Origin: Streptomyces diastatochromogenes
Lineage (GTDB): Bacteria; Actinomycetota; Actinomycetes; Streptomycetales; Streptomycetaceae
Direction: 5' to 3'
Length of the DNA stretch: 64,000 nt
NCBI RefSeq assembly: GCF_002242805.1
Contig: NZ_MCGQ01000009.1
Span: forward strand, 62,001-126,000
Shown: positions 45,699 to 56,032 of the stretch, in pieces
Position numbering within the stretch: position 1 is the first letter of the stretch
Layout of the letters: each line of letters opens with the position of its first letter
Translations under genes and position numbers: made by a program
Notes under the pieces: generated by a model
What the model was told of the DNA's origin: nothing
The model's database searches: none
The model's input: only the letters and a program-made list of their open reading frames with translations

Positions 45699-46544
45699 TC
45701 ACGGCAGCGCCTTGCGGGCGGTCGCGAACCGGGGGCGGTTGTTGAGGTCCGGGTGGTCGGCCGCGTCGGCCCAGCCCCGCTCCTCGGTGAAGATCCACGG
45801 CACCTGGCCGCCCTGGGTGTCGGCGTGCTCGATGACGACGACCCCGCCGGGGCGCAGCAGCCGGTGCGCGGTGCGTTCTATGCCGCGGATGAGCTCCAGG
45901 CCGTCCTCGCCGGAGAACAGCGCCAGCTCCGGGTCGTAGTCGCGGGCCTCCGGGGCGACGTACTCCCACTCGGTGAGCGGGATGTACGGCGGGTTGGAGA
46001 TGACCAGGTCGACCTGGCCGTCGAGGTCGCGGAAGGCATCCAGGGCGTCGCCCTGGCGCAGGTCGACCCTGGATCCCGCGACGTTCTTACGGGTCCACAC
46101 CAGGGCGTCCTCGGACAGCTCCACGGCGTGCACGCGCGAGCGCGGGACCTCCTGGGCGAGGGCGAGCGCGATGGCGCCCGAGCCGGTGCACAGGTCGACG
46201 ATGCAGGGCTCGACGACATCCATGGCGCGCACGGCGTCTATGGCCCAGCCGACCACGGACTCGGTCTCCGGCCGGGGCACGAAGACACCCGGGCCGACCT
46301 GGAGTTCCAGGTACCGGAAGTAGGCCCGCCCGGTGATGTGCTGCAGCGGCTCGCGCTGCTCGCGCCGGGCGATGACCTCCCAGTAGCGCGCGTCGAAGTC
46401 GGAGTCCTTCACGGAGTGCAGCGCGCCCCGCTTCACGCCGTGCACGAACGCGGCGAGCTCCTCCGCGTCGTTGCGCGGCGAGGGCACGCCGGCGTCGGCC
46501 AGCCGCTGGGTGGCCTGGGCCACCTCCGCGAGCAGCAGGTTCAC
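45699..46544 (-). CDS. prmC: peptide chain release factor N5-glutamine methyltransferase
   Basis: A 281-residue SAM methyltransferase that methylates the Gln of the GGQ motif of release factors. The N-terminal helical domain binds the factor (QRLADAGVPSPRNDAEELAA). The SAM-binding motif is VDLCTGSGAIALAL and the catalytic motif NPPYIP follows VDLVISNPPY. GTG start with GGAGG upstream. It lies 31 bp after the stop of prfA, its substrate gene, an almost universal pairing. Confidence 0.95.
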   Translation of the reverse strand: MNLLLAEVAQATQRLADAGVPSPRNDAEELAAFVHGVKRGALHSVKDSDFDARYWEVIARREQREPLQHITGRAYFRYLELQVGPGVFVPRPETESVVGWAIDAVRAMDVVEPCIVDLCTGSGAIALALAQEVPRSRVHAVELSEDALVWTRKNVAGSRVDLRQGDALDAFRDLDGQVDLVISNPPYIPLTEWEYVAPEARDYDPELALFSGEDGLELIRGIERTAHRLLRPGGVVVIEHADTQGGQVPWIFTEERGWADAADHPDLNNRPRFATARKALP

Positions 46545-46575
46545 GCTCGTCCTCCGTGTGGTACTCGTACGTCCC

Positions 46576-47652
<1,077 letters not shown>

Positions 47653-47693
47653 CTTTCGGCTCCTGTACTGCGGGGGGAGGGGTGGCGGCGACC

Positions 47694-47745
47694 AAAAACG
47701 CCGGTCCCGGGCACACCCCGGTGGGGGCGCGACCGTGGACCGGCG
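47694..47745 (-). terminator. terminator of rpmE
   Basis: On the minus strand, CGCCGGTCC (47745-47737) pairs with GGACCGGCG (47707-47699), with additional GC pairing in the loop, followed by TTTTT (47698-47694). It lies 12 bp after the rpmE stop and before the prfA start. Confidence 0.83.
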
Positions 47746-47757
47746 AAATGGGGCTCG

Positions 47758-47982
47758 CTACTTCTTGGAGCCTGCGGCAGCCTTGCCGAAGCGGGCCTCG
47801 AAGCGGGCCACACGGCCACCGGTGTCGAGGATCTTCTGCTTACCCGTGTAGAACGGGTGGCACTCGGAGCAGACCTCGGCCCGGATGGTGCCGGACTGGA
47901 TCGTGCTACGGGTGGTGAACGACGCGCCACAGGTGCAGCTGACCTGCGTCTCGACGTACTCGGGGTGGATGTCGCGCTTCAA
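47758..47982 (-). CDS. rpmE: ribosomal protein L31, zinc-binding type
   Basis: A 74-residue ribosomal protein with four zinc ligands, CTC near residue 16-18 and CSEC near 38-41, followed by HPFYTGKQ. This is the C+ type that releases zinc and is replaced by the C- type under zinc limitation. The start is TTG at 47982, preceded by AGGAG at 7 nt. The sequence upstream carries a sigma-R promoter, meaning that thiol-oxidative stress induces new L31, a known Streptomyces control. Confidence 0.95.
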   Translation of the reverse strand: MKRDIHPEYVETQVSCTCGASFTTRSTIQSGTIRAEVCSECHPFYTGKQKILDTGGRVARFEARFGKAAAGSKK

Positions 47983-48087
47983 GGGTGTCTCCTAGATTCC
48001 GGGAGGGCGCCGGGTCGCTGCCGCGGGGTGCGAAAGCGTGAACCGGAGCCGACGTACCAGTCTGCCAGGACTGGCGCCATCCTCCCA

Positions 48088-48113
48088 AACCGGGGGTGCG
48101 GTTGTTCTATTCC
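48088..48113 (-). promoter_or_regulatory. sigma-R promoter of rpmE
   Basis: On the minus strand GGAAT (48113-48109), 18-nt spacer, GTT (48090-48088), a match to the sigma-R consensus GGAAT-N18-GTT, about 105 bp upstream of the rpmE start. rpmE is a known sigma-R target in S. coelicolor. The spacer lies in the gap between the LCP gene stop and rpmE. Confidence 0.85.
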
Positions 48114-48131
48114 CTCGGGTGAGTGGGGCGC

Positions 48132-49259
48132 CTAGGGAGTCACCACGCCCTTGGCTTCGCCGGTGGCCGTTCCCTGTGTGGCCGCCTTCGGGATCGGGCG
48201 GTCGTTCTTCAGGGCGTCCCAGACCAGCTGGGCCTTGGACTTCTGCACCAGGACCCGGTTGAGGTTGGCCGGGTCGTACCGGACCGGCATCGTGACCATC
48301 TTCATGTGGGACGAGCTGATGCCCTTGAGGCCGTTGGCGAAGTCCGCGAGGGCGTTGACCGAGCCGAGGTCGGAGTCGGTGGTGACGGCCTTGGTCGCGG
48401 TGTCGGCGAGGTCGTACAGCTTCTTGGGGTTGCTCAACACGCCGACCTGCTTGACCTGGTCGAGCAGCGCCTTGACGAAGGCCTGCTGGAGCTGGATGCG
48501 GCCCAGGTCGGAGCCGTCGCCGACGCCGTGCCGGGTGCGGACCAGGCCGAGGGCCTGCTCGCCGTCGAGGGTGTGGGTGCCGGCCTTGAGCTTCAGGTGG
48601 CTCTGCGGGTCGTCGATGTTCTTGGTCGTGGTGACCGGGACCCCGCCGAGGTCGTCGATGAGCTTCTGGAAGCCGGCGAAGTCGACCTCCAGATAGTGGT
48701 CCATGCGGATGCCGGTGAGCGACTCGACGGTCTTGACGGTGCAGGCCGCGCCGCCGGTGGAGTACGCCTCGTTGAACATCACGCCGGCCGCGGCCGGATG
48801 CGCGGTGCCGTCCGTGTCGGTGCACGCGGGGCGGTCGATGAGGGTGTCGCGCGGGATGGAGACCACGCCGGCCTTCTTGTGACCCTCGTAGACGTGGACG
48901 ATCATCGCCGTGTCGGAGCGGGCGCTGCCGTCGTCGGTGCCGCCGCCCAGCTTCTTGTTCGAGCCGGAGCGCGAGTCCGAGCCGAGGACCAGGATGTTCT
49001 CGGAGCCGTTATCGATCTTCGAGGGCCGGTCGGCGCCGAGGGCCTGGTTGATGTCGACGCTCTTGAGGTTGCCGTTGAGCTTGAAGTAGACGTACCCGGC
49101 GCCGGTACCCCCCAGCACGACCACACCGGCTGCCGTCCAGGCCACGGCGAGCAGGGCCTTGCGGCTGCCGCTGCGGGGCTTGCGGCGGCTGCCCCCACGG
49201 CGGGATCCGGTCTCGCCCAGCCCCGGTATGCCGGGCTCCGGCGTGCTCTCGGCGGCCAC
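48132..49259 (-). CDS. LytR-CpsA-Psr (LCP) family wall-polymer ligase
   Basis: A 375-residue type II membrane protein. A basic cytoplasmic segment (RRGGSRRKPRSGSRK) precedes one helix (about 34-58, LLAVAWTAAGVVVLGGTGAG); the extracellular LCP domain follows. LCP motifs include NILVLGSDSR, DTAMIVHVYEG, VSIPRDTLI, and the Arg-rich LVRTRHGVGDGSDLGRIQ. LCP enzymes attach teichoic acids or other glycopolymers to peptidoglycan. GTG start preceded by AGGAG. It complements the wecA-like enzyme in the same window, which would start such polymers. Confidence 0.92.
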   Translation of the reverse strand: MAAESTPEPGIPGLGETGSRRGGSRRKPRSGSRKALLAVAWTAAGVVVLGGTGAGYVYFKLNGNLKSVDINQALGADRPSKIDNGSENILVLGSDSRSGSNKKLGGGTDDGSARSDTAMIVHVYEGHKKAGVVSIPRDTLIDRPACTDTDGTAHPAAAGVMFNEAYSTGGAACTVKTVESLTGIRMDHYLEVDFAGFQKLIDDLGGVPVTTTKNIDDPQSHLKLKAGTHTLDGEQALGLVRTRHGVGDGSDLGRIQLQQAFVKALLDQVKQVGVLSNPKKLYDLADTATKAVTTDSDLGSVNALADFANGLKGISSSHMKMVTMPVRYDPANLNRVLVQKSKAQLVWDALKNDRPIPKAATQGTATGEAKGVVTP

Positions 49260-49343
49260 GTCACTCCTAGGTCTCGTCCATCACACCATCGTCGCTCCGT
49301 CTGGTCAGACGGAGGAACTCGGGCAAGGGTTGCACAACGCAAA

Positions 49344-49408
49344 GTGCCCATCGCGTACGGCGATGGGCACTCTGTGTGATGGCTTCACCTCGGTGAGCTT
49401 GGCTCACC
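49344..49408 (-). terminator. tandem hairpins after the trypsin-like protease gene
   Basis: Two perfect hairpins on the minus strand: GGTGAGC/GCTCACC at 49392-49408 with a 3-nt loop, directly after the stop codon, and GTGCCCATCGC/GCGATGGGCAC at 49344-49370 with a 5-nt loop followed by TTTG. Together they form a double terminator before the LCP gene. Confidence 0.75.
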
Positions 49409-49415
49409 TGGGGTT

Positions 49416-51224
49416 TCAGCCCCAGAGGTCATACTGCTGGAAACCGGTACCGACCGAGACACGTGTGGCAAAGATCTCGCTGGTCGCCTTGCCCGTGCCC
49501 TTGTACAGGTAGAGCGTTCCGCCGGAGGTGCGGGCCAGGAAGTCGGCCTTGCCGTCACCGTTCACATCGCCCACCGCGTCGAAGGCGTTGTAGCCGGTCC
49601 AGGCACTGCGCACCTTGATCCGGGCGGAGAAGGCGCCGGAGCCGGACTTCCCGGTCCCCTTGTACAGGTACAGGTCGCCGGTGCTGCTCTGCCGGGAAAG
49701 CAGGTCGGCCTTGCCGTCACCGGTGAAGTCGCCGTGGCCGAGCACCATGTTGTACTGGCCCCAGCCGGTGCCGACCTGCACGCGCGCGCCGAAGGTGCCG
49801 TCGCCCTTGCCCGGGTAGAGCCACAGCGTGCCGCCCGAGTCGACGGACAGCACGTCGGGCAGGTAGTCGCCGGTGAGGTCGCCGGGCGTGATGATCCGGG
49901 TGCGGGTCTTCCAGCCGGTGAAGATCTTCGTGGTGGTCCAAGTGCCCTGGGTACGCTCACTGTTGAGCACGACGTGCTCCCAGTACACATCACCGGTGGA
50001 GCTGACCCGGTAGACCAGGTCCTGGTAACCGTCCCGGTTCAGGTCGGTCTGCCGGACCAGGTTGACGCCGCTCCAGTCGCCCAAGGAGACCCGGGCAGCG
50101 AACGAGGTGCCGCTGGAGTCCTTCTCGTAGCCGGTCTTGGTGGAGGAGGCCCGGACGAAGAGGTCGGCCTTGTTGTCGGACTTGCCGTTGAGGGGGCTCA
50201 GGTTGGTGTCGTCGATCTGCGGGTAGGCGGCGCCGACGTACGTGGAGACCTTGCTGAAGACGGGGTACGAGCCCTTCTGCACACAGTCCGGCCTGCCCCA
50301 GGAGACCACGCCGGCGATCCGGCCGTTCACCACGAGCGGCCCGCCGGAGTCACCGTTGCAGGTGGTGGTCGTACCGGTGTCGCTGCCGCTGGCGGGGCTG
50401 CCCGCGCACACCATGTGGCCTTTGACGAACTGGGTGCCGTAGTAGCCGGAGCAGACGCTGTCGGACTGGATCGGCAGCGTGGCCGTCTTCAGCGTGTCGG
50501 AGATGTTGTCGCTGGTGGAGCTGGTGCGGCCCCAGCCGTAGACCTGCGCCGGCGTCGTGGCGGCGTAGGAGCCGGTGTCGCCCGAGGTCACCATCCGGAT
50601 CGGCGTCGCCTTGACCGGGACGTCCAGGGTGAGCACGGCGATGTCGTTGTCGATCGTCGCCGGGTTGTACGACGGGTTCTTCCACTGGCGCTGCACAGCG
50701 GTGGCCTGGCCGCCGTGCAGGTCGGTGCCCGGGGACAGCTGGTCGGTGCCGGTGACGACCCAGCCGTGGTCCTTCCAGTCGAAGGCCTTGTTGTGCTCCT
50801 CGTCCCAGACACAGTGAGCGGCGGTGAGGATCTTCGTGGGCGAGACGACCGAGCCCCCGCAGAAGAAGCCGGTGTCGTCGCTGGTGTCGGTGGTGCCCTT
50901 GTCGTCGACGTACCAGAGCTGGGCCATCCAGGGTGCCGAGGAGATGGTGGTCTCGGTACCACCGATGATCCTCGGCGACACGGCGGACGGGCTGCTGCTC
51001 CGCGTCGACGTGTCGAGAGCGGAGGCGCTCGCGATGCGCTTCTCCAGCGTGGCCTGGGAGGGCTGGCTGACGACGGGCTGGGAGGTCGGCTTCGGCAGCG
51101 GGGTGGTCGCACCGGCGGACGTCGTGAGCAGCGCGGCGGTCGCGGCGGCGGCGACACCGGCGGCGGCGAGGGGCAGGGCAAGGCGTATACGACGTCTGTG
51201 CCGCCCGGGCAGGGGCGTGGGCAA
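49416..51224 (-). CDS. secreted trypsin-like serine protease with C-terminal FG-GAP repeats
   Basis: A 602-residue protein. An RHRRRIR segment and a hydrophobic stretch (LALPLAAAGVAAAATAALL) form a signal peptide; a propeptide runs to about residue 85, before the mature IIGGTE. Catalytic residues are His (LTAAHCV), Asp (NDIAVLTL) and Ser (NGDSGGPLVV). The C terminus has four VCBS/FG-GAP-like repeats (DLNRDGYQDLV, DLTGDYLPDVL, DFTGDGKADLL, DVNGDGKADFL), likely Ca-binding propeller blades. The long frame opens in the loop of the rho terminator; the TTG at 51224, with GGGAG upstream, is a better start. An extracellular peptidase of unknown target. Confidence 0.85.
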   Translation of the reverse strand: MPTPLPGRHRRRIRLALPLAAAGVAAAATAALLTTSAGATTPLPKPTSQPVVSQPSQATLEKRIASASALDTSTRSSSPSAVSPRIIGGTETTISSAPWMAQLWYVDDKGTTDTSDDTGFFCGGSVVSPTKILTAAHCVWDEEHNKAFDWKDHGWVVTGTDQLSPGTDLHGGQATAVQRQWKNPSYNPATIDNDIAVLTLDVPVKATPIRMVTSGDTGSYAATTPAQVYGWGRTSSTSDNISDTLKTATLPIQSDSVCSGYYGTQFVKGHMVCAGSPASGSDTGTTTTCNGDSGGPLVVNGRIAGVVSWGRPDCVQKGSYPVFSKVSTYVGAAYPQIDDTNLSPLNGKSDNKADLFVRASSTKTGYEKDSSGTSFAARVSLGDWSGVNLVRQTDLNRDGYQDLVYRVSSTGDVYWEHVVLNSERTQGTWTTTKIFTGWKTRTRIITPGDLTGDYLPDVLSVDSGGTLWLYPGKGDGTFGARVQVGTGWGQYNMVLGHGDFTGDGKADLLSRQSSTGDLYLYKGTGKSGSGAFSARIKVRSAWTGYNAFDAVGDVNGDGKADFLARTSGGTLYLYKGTGKATSEIFATRVSVGTGFQQYDLWG

Positions 51225-51294
51225 GGGAGTGCTCCCAGGGAGAGGTGAGACGGGAGGGGCGCGTGGTGCGCTCCCGATACCTCTCAGCGCCAAA

Positions 51295-51332
51295 AGGCCG
51301 CCCCCCGTCACCTGAGTGACGGGGGGCGGCCT
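51295..51332 (-). terminator. intrinsic terminator of rho
   Basis: A perfect 17-bp stem: AGGCCGCCCCCCGTCAC (51295-51311) pairs with 51316-51332 around a 4-nt loop. On the minus strand TTTT follows. It lies 25 bp after the rho stop and before the protease gene. Confidence 0.92.
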
Positions 51333-51356
51333 CTCTTCTTACCCAGTACCTACCGA

Positions 51357-53360
51357 CTAGTCGCCGTTGCCGGGCGTCGGCGTCGTCTTCTGAATCTGCA
51401 TCAGGAACTCGGCGTTCGACTTCGTCTGCTTCATCTTGTCGAGGAGCAGCTCGACCGCCTGCTGCTGGTCGAGGGCGTGCAGCACCCGGCGCAGCTTCCA
51501 GACGATGGCGAGCTCGTCGCTGGCGAGCAGGATCTCTTCCTTACGGGTACCGGACGCGTCCACGTCCACCGCCGGGAAGATGCGCTTGTCGGCGAGCTTG
51601 CGGTCGAGCTTGAGCTCGGCGTTGCCGGTGCCCTTGAACTCCTCGAAGATCACCTCGTCCATGCGGGACCCGGTGTCCACCAGGGCGGTGGCGAGGATGG
51701 TCAGCGAGCCGCCGTCCTCGATGTTGCGGGCCGCACCGAAGAAGCGCTTCGGCGGGTACAGGGCGGTCGAGTCGACACCACCGGACAGGATGCGGCCGGA
51801 GGCGGGCGCGGCCAGGTTGTACGCACGGCCCAGACGCGTGATCGAGTCGAGCAGCACGACGACGTCGTGGCCCAGCTCCACCAGACGCTTGGCGCGCTCG
51901 ATCGCCAGCTCGGCGACCGTGGTGTGGTCCTCGGCCGGGCGGTCGAAGGTCGAGGAGATGACCTCGCCCTTGACCGACCGCTGCATGTCGGTGACCTCTT
52001 CCGGACGCTCGTCGACAAGGACGACCATCAGGTGGCACTCGGGGTTGTTGTGCGTGATCGCGTTGGCGATCGCCTGCATGATCATGGTCTTGCCGGTCTT
52101 CGGCGGGGCCACGATCAGACCGCGCTGCCCCTTACCGATCGGCGACACCAGGTCGATGATGCGGGTGGTCAGCACGCCCGGGTCGGTCTCCAGACGGAGC
52201 CGGTCCTGCGGGTACAGCGGGGTCAGCTTGTTGAACTCCGGGCGGCCACGGCCGTGTTCGGGCGCCATGCCGTTGACGGAGTCGAGGCGGACCAGCGCGT
52301 TGAACTTCTCGCGGCGCTCGCCGTCCTTCGGCTGACGGACCGCACCGGTGACGTGGTCACCCTTGCGCAGGCCGTTCTTGCGGACCTGGGCGAGGGAGAC
52401 GTAGACGTCGTTCGGGCCCGGCAGGTAGCCGGAGGTCCGGATGAAGGCGTAGTTGTCGAGGATGTCCAGGATGCCCGCGACGGGGATCAGGACGTCGTCC
52501 TCGGCGAGCTGCGGCTCGTTGCCGGCGAACTCGTCACGGCCACGGCGGCCACGGCGGTCGCGGTAGCGGCCGCGACGGCCACGGCGGCCACCCTCGAAGT
52601 CGTCCCCGTCCTCGTCGGCCCGCTGCTGGCCGCGCTCCGGGCGACCGCCACCGCCCTGCTGCTGACCCTGCTGCTGGCGCTGGCCGCCCTGGCCCTGCTG
52701 CTCGTCGCCCTTGCCCCGGCGGTCACGGTCCCGGCCGCGCTCGCCGCGCTCGCCGCGCTCGCGACGGTCGCGACGGCCACGGCCCTCGCCGTCACCGGCC
52801 TCGCCCTGCTGCTGCGCGGGCGTCTCGGCCTTGGGCTCGGCCTTCACCTCGGTCTTCGCCTCGGCGACGACGGTCTCGGCGCTGCTCGCGGCCGGGGCGC
52901 CCGCCTCGGCGGTGGCGCGGCGGCGACGGCGCTCGGTCGGGGCGTCGTCGGAGGCCGGCTGGCCGGGAATCTCGATCTGCTGCTGGGCCACGGCCTTCTC
53001 GGCGGGGGCCTCCACGGCCTTCGCCGCCTTCTTCTCGGCGGCGTCCTCGCCCGTACGGGCCTTCGAGGTGGCCCGGCGCTTGGGCTTGGTCTCGGTGGCG
53101 GCCTCGGCCTTGGGGGCGGCGCCCCCACCGGCCTGAGCCTCCTTGATGACCTCGATCAGCTGGCTCTTGCGCATCCGCGCGGTGCCCCTGATCCCGAGGC
53201 CCGAGGCGACCTGCTGCAGCTCGGCCAGCACCATGCCCTCGAGGCCGGTACCACGGCGCCGCCGGGAGCCGGCACCGGTGGCAGGCGCGGAGGCGTCCGT
53301 GGCGGGCGCGGCAGCGGTCTCCTCGACACGTGCGCCCATCAGATCGGTGGTGTCGCTCAC
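51357..53360 (-). CDS. rho: transcription termination factor Rho with long charged insert
   Basis: A 667-residue RNA-dependent helicase. The N-terminal Rho domain ([17 protein letters not shown], about 41-57) is followed by an insert of about 200 residues rich in Arg, Glu, Gly, Gln and Asp ([16 protein letters not shown] and [17 protein letters not shown]), typical of actinobacterial Rho and thought to aid RNA binding in GC-rich transcripts. The S1-like fold ([16 protein letters not shown]) and the ATPase core follow, with Walker [14 protein letters not shown] start preceded by GGAAGGA. It ends at a strong terminator. A 405-bp leader lies upstream. Confidence 0.95.
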   Translation of the reverse strand: MSDTTDLMGARVEETAAAPATDASAPATGAGSRRRRGTGLEGMVLAELQQVASGLGIRGTARMRKSQLIEVIKEAQAGGGAAPKAEAATETKPKRRATSKARTGEDAAEKKAAKAVEAPAEKAVAQQQIEIPGQPASDDAPTERRRRRATAEAGAPAASSAETVVAEAKTEVKAEPKAETPAQQQGEAGDGEGRGRRDRRERGERGERGRDRDRRGKGDEQQGQGGQRQQQGQQQGGGGRPERGQQRADEDGDDFEGGRRGRRGRYRDRRGRRGRDEFAGNEPQLAEDDVLIPVAGILDILDNYAFIRTSGYLPGPNDVYVSLAQVRKNGLRKGDHVTGAVRQPKDGERREKFNALVRLDSVNGMAPEHGRGRPEFNKLTPLYPQDRLRLETDPGVLTTRIIDLVSPIGKGQRGLIVAPPKTGKTMIMQAIANAITHNNPECHLMVVLVDERPEEVTDMQRSVKGEVISSTFDRPAEDHTTVAELAIERAKRLVELGHDVVVLLDSITRLGRAYNLAAPASGRILSGGVDSTALYPPKRFFGAARNIEDGGSLTILATALVDTGSRMDEVIFEEFKGTGNAELKLDRKLADKRIFPAVDVDASGTRKEEILLASDELAIVWKLRRVLHALDQQQAVELLLDKMKQTKSNAEFLMQIQKTTPTPGNGD

Positions 53361-53765
53361 GAAGGGTCCTTCCCTGGAGCGGACGTCGGCCTGTCTGGCT
53401 CGGCGACCGGTTGTGCTGTCCGGCTACGGTCCTGTCTCTGTGAACCGTGCCGGGGCGGTGGTCCGCCAACGCGGCGGAAGAGAGATTTGCAGGTGATGGC
53501 GCTTCCGCGAACCGTGGCATCCAGTGTCACGTGGCGTGGTAGCACCGATTCCGGAGCGTGCCCGGCGGCTCGCTCAGTGTCCGCATACGACGTACTGCCC
53601 AGGTACGGCACATGGGACACGGAGTGGCTTGGGAGGCTCCCGGAGGAAGGTCTGTCCCGGACGGGGACACGAAGCACCTCGCCATGGTGGGGTCGGGTGC
53701 AGACTTGAGGTTAACACTACCGGATCCAACAAACATTCCCCCTCTCCAAATCCGGCAAGCATGTG
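53361..53765 (-). other. long untranslated leader of rho
   Basis: About 405 bp between the thrB stop and the rho start on the same strand, with no convincing coding sequence; the open frame 53527-53736 has no family resemblance. TAGTGT at 53714-53719 (minus strand) is a possible -10 element, without a recognisable -35. The long leader would fit autoregulation of rho by premature termination, as known in other bacteria, but this is inference. Confidence 0.4.
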
Positions 53766-54683
53766 TCAGGTCGCAAGCGGCAGCACGCTCGCTCCCTGGG
53801 CATCCAGGCTCAGCCGGTTGGCGGCCCAGTCGGCGCCGGCCAGGGCTTCCACCTTGTCGGCGGTGCCGACGTCGGCGAGGGCCATGACGGTGGGCCCGGC
53901 GCCCGAGATGACGGCCGGGATCCCGTCGGCCCGCAGCCGCTCCACCAGCGCGGCGCTCTCCGGCATGGCCGGGGCGCGGTACTCCTGGTGGAGGCGGTCC
54001 TCGGTGGCGGGCAGCAGCAGCTCGGGGCGCCGGGTGAGGGCCTCGACGAGCAGGGCGGCACGGCCCGCGTTGGTGGCGGCGTCGACATGCGGCACGGTGC
54101 GCGGGAGCAGGCCGCGCGCGGTCTCGGTCAGCACCGGCTTTCCGGGCACGAAAACCACCGGAACGATGGAATCGTTCGGCTCCATCCTGATCGCCCGGGC
54201 GGCGCCGGCCTCCATCCAGGACAGGGTGAAACCGCCGAGCAGACAGGCCGCCACGTTGTCCGGGTGGCCCTCGATCTCGGTGGCCAGCTCCAGCAGCGCG
54301 GCGTCGTCGAGCCGGGCCTCGCCGCCTATGGTCACCGCGCGGGCGGCGACGATGCCGGCACAGATGGCGGCGGAGGAGGAGCCCAGGCCGCGGCCGTGCG
54401 GAATGCGGTTGGCGCAGACGATTTCCAGGCCGCGGGGCTGGCCGCCCAGCAGGTCGAAGGCGGTGCGCAGGGAACGGACGAGCAGGTGACTCTCGTCCCG
54501 GGGCAGGGTCTCGCTGCCCTCACCCGCGATGTCGATGTGCAGCCCGGAGTCGGCCACCCGGACGACGACGTCGTCGTACAGCCCCAGCGCGAGGCCCAGG
54601 GCGTCGAAGCCCGGGCCGAGGTTGGCACTGGTGGCGGGAACGCGCACCCGGACGGCGGCGGCGCGGAAGGCTGGACCAGCCAT
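53766..54683 (-). CDS. thrB: homoserine kinase
   Basis: A 305-residue GHMP kinase that phosphorylates homoserine. The first conserved block is VRVPATSANLGPGFDALGLAL (about 12-32); the ATP-binding glycine-rich motif is PHGRGLGSSSAAI (about 90-102); and VISGAGPTVMAL forms motif 3. It belongs with thrC and hom upstream, though a 284-bp gap separates it from thrC, enough for its own promoter. The length is normal. Confidence 0.95.
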   Translation of the reverse strand: MAGPAFRAAAVRVRVPATSANLGPGFDALGLALGLYDDVVVRVADSGLHIDIAGEGSETLPRDESHLLVRSLRTAFDLLGGQPRGLEIVCANRIPHGRGLGSSSAAICAGIVAARAVTIGGEARLDDAALLELATEIEGHPDNVAACLLGGFTLSWMEAGAARAIRMEPNDSIVPVVFVPGKPVLTETARGLLPRTVPHVDAATNAGRAALLVEALTRRPELLLPATEDRLHQEYRAPAMPESAALVERLRADGIPAVISGAGPTVMALADVGTADKVEALAGADWAANRLSLDAQGASVLPLAT

Positions 54684-54967
54684 CGCTCGTTGACTCTCCT
54701 TGAGCTGCGTGACTGTCGAAGTGACATCCGATGGAGTCGAATGTCACCCGAGGATTCGATGGACATTCGATGACGTACGAAGACCCGTCGGGACGCGGAG
54801 ACGGCACGGCCCCCGTGCCCACATGCAAGGGCATATGCGGTGGGCGGGTTCAGTACAGCCTATCGAAGGAAGGTTCTGCCGCGACATAGGGCGCACAGGA
54901 GGCGCACGATGCGTGTCGTAAGCCCCCTGTGCACCCTGACGCGGTTTGCCCCTGCTCGGGCCGGTGC

Positions 54968-56026
54968 TCAGGCCAGGCCGAGGCGCTCGGCCGCGGTGGT
55001 CGCGTCGACCGGGACGGTGACCGGCTGCGGGGCGCCGGCGACGGCCCAGTCGGGGTCCTTCAGACCGTTGCCGGTGACGGTGCACACGATGCGCTGCCCC
55101 GGGTCGACCTTGCCCTGCTCGGCGGCCTTGAGCAGACCGGCCACGGAGGCGGCGGAGGCGGGCTCCACGAAGACACCCTCCTGCGCGGCCAACAGCCGGT
55201 AGGCGCGCAGGATTTCACGGTCCGTCACCTCGTCGATGGCACCGCCGGACTCGTCCCGGGCGGCGAGGGCGTACTGCCAGGAGGCGGGGTTGCCGATGCG
55301 GATCGCGGTGGCGATGGTCGAGGGGTCCTTGACGACCTCGCCGCGCACGATCGGGGCACTGCCGGAGGCCTGGAAGCCCCACATGCGCGGGGTCCTGGCG
55401 GCGATGCCGTCGGCGGCGTACTCCTTGTAGCCCTTCCAGTAGGCGGTGATGTTGCCCGCGTTGCCGACCGGGAGGACATGGATGTCGGGGGCGTCGCCGA
55501 GCATGTCCACGATCTCGAAGGCGGCCGTCTTCTGGCCCTCGATCCGCACCGGGTTCACCGAATTGACCAGCGCCACAGGGTAGTTCTCGCTCAGCGCGCG
55601 GGCGAGCGTGAGGCAGTCGTCGAAGTTGCCGTCGACCTGGAGGATCTTCGCGCCGTGCACCAGGGCCTGGCCCATCTTGCCGAGCGCGATCTTGCCCTGC
55701 GGCACGAGCACGGCGGAGACCATGCCCGCGCGCACGGCGTAGGCGGCGGCGGAGGCGGAGGTGTTGCCGGTGGAGGCGCAGATGACCGCCTTGGCCCCCT
55801 CCTCCTTGGCCTTGGAGATGGCCATGGTCATGCCGCGGTCCTTGAAGGAACCGGTGGGGTTGGCCCCCTCCACCTTGAGGTGGACCTCACAGCCCGTGCG
55901 CTCGGAGAGCACCTGCGCGGGCACGAGGGGCGTGCCGCCCTCGCGGAGCGTCACGACCGGCGTGGTGTCGGAGACCGGCAGCCTGTCCCGGTACTCCTCG
56001 ATGATTCCGCGCCACTGGTGAGTCAT
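54968..56026 (-). CDS. thrC: threonine synthase
   Basis: A 352-residue PLP enzyme converting O-phosphohomoserine to threonine. PLP Lys lies in [24 protein letters not shown] and the glycine-rich [12 protein letters not shown] phosphate-binding loop are visible; the short actinobacterial form lacks the N-terminal extension of E. coli ThrC. It starts 6 bp after hom ends, so the two are in one operon. Threonine also feeds Sua5. Confidence 0.96.
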   Translation of the reverse strand: MTHQWRGIIEEYRDRLPVSDTTPVVTLREGGTPLVPAQVLSERTGCEVHLKVEGANPTGSFKDRGMTMAISKAKEEGAKAVICASTGNTSASAAAYAVRAGMVSAVLVPQGKIALGKMGQALVHGAKILQVDGNFDDCLTLARALSENYPVALVNSVNPVRIEGQKTAAFEIVDMLGDAPDIHVLPVGNAGNITAYWKGYKEYAADGIAARTPRMWGFQASGSAPIVRGEVVKDPSTIATAIRIGNPASWQYALAARDESGGAIDEVTDREILRAYRLLAAQEGVFVEPASAASVAGLLKAAEQGKVDPGQRIVCTVTGNGLKDPDWAVAGAPQPVTVPVDATTAAERLGLA

Positions 56027-56032
56027 TGCTGG

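Noticed and set aside
53527..53736. Possible leader peptide upstream of rho
   Set aside because: The 69-codon minus-strand frame has no resemblance to known proteins and no clear ribosome-binding site; it is described only as leader sequence.
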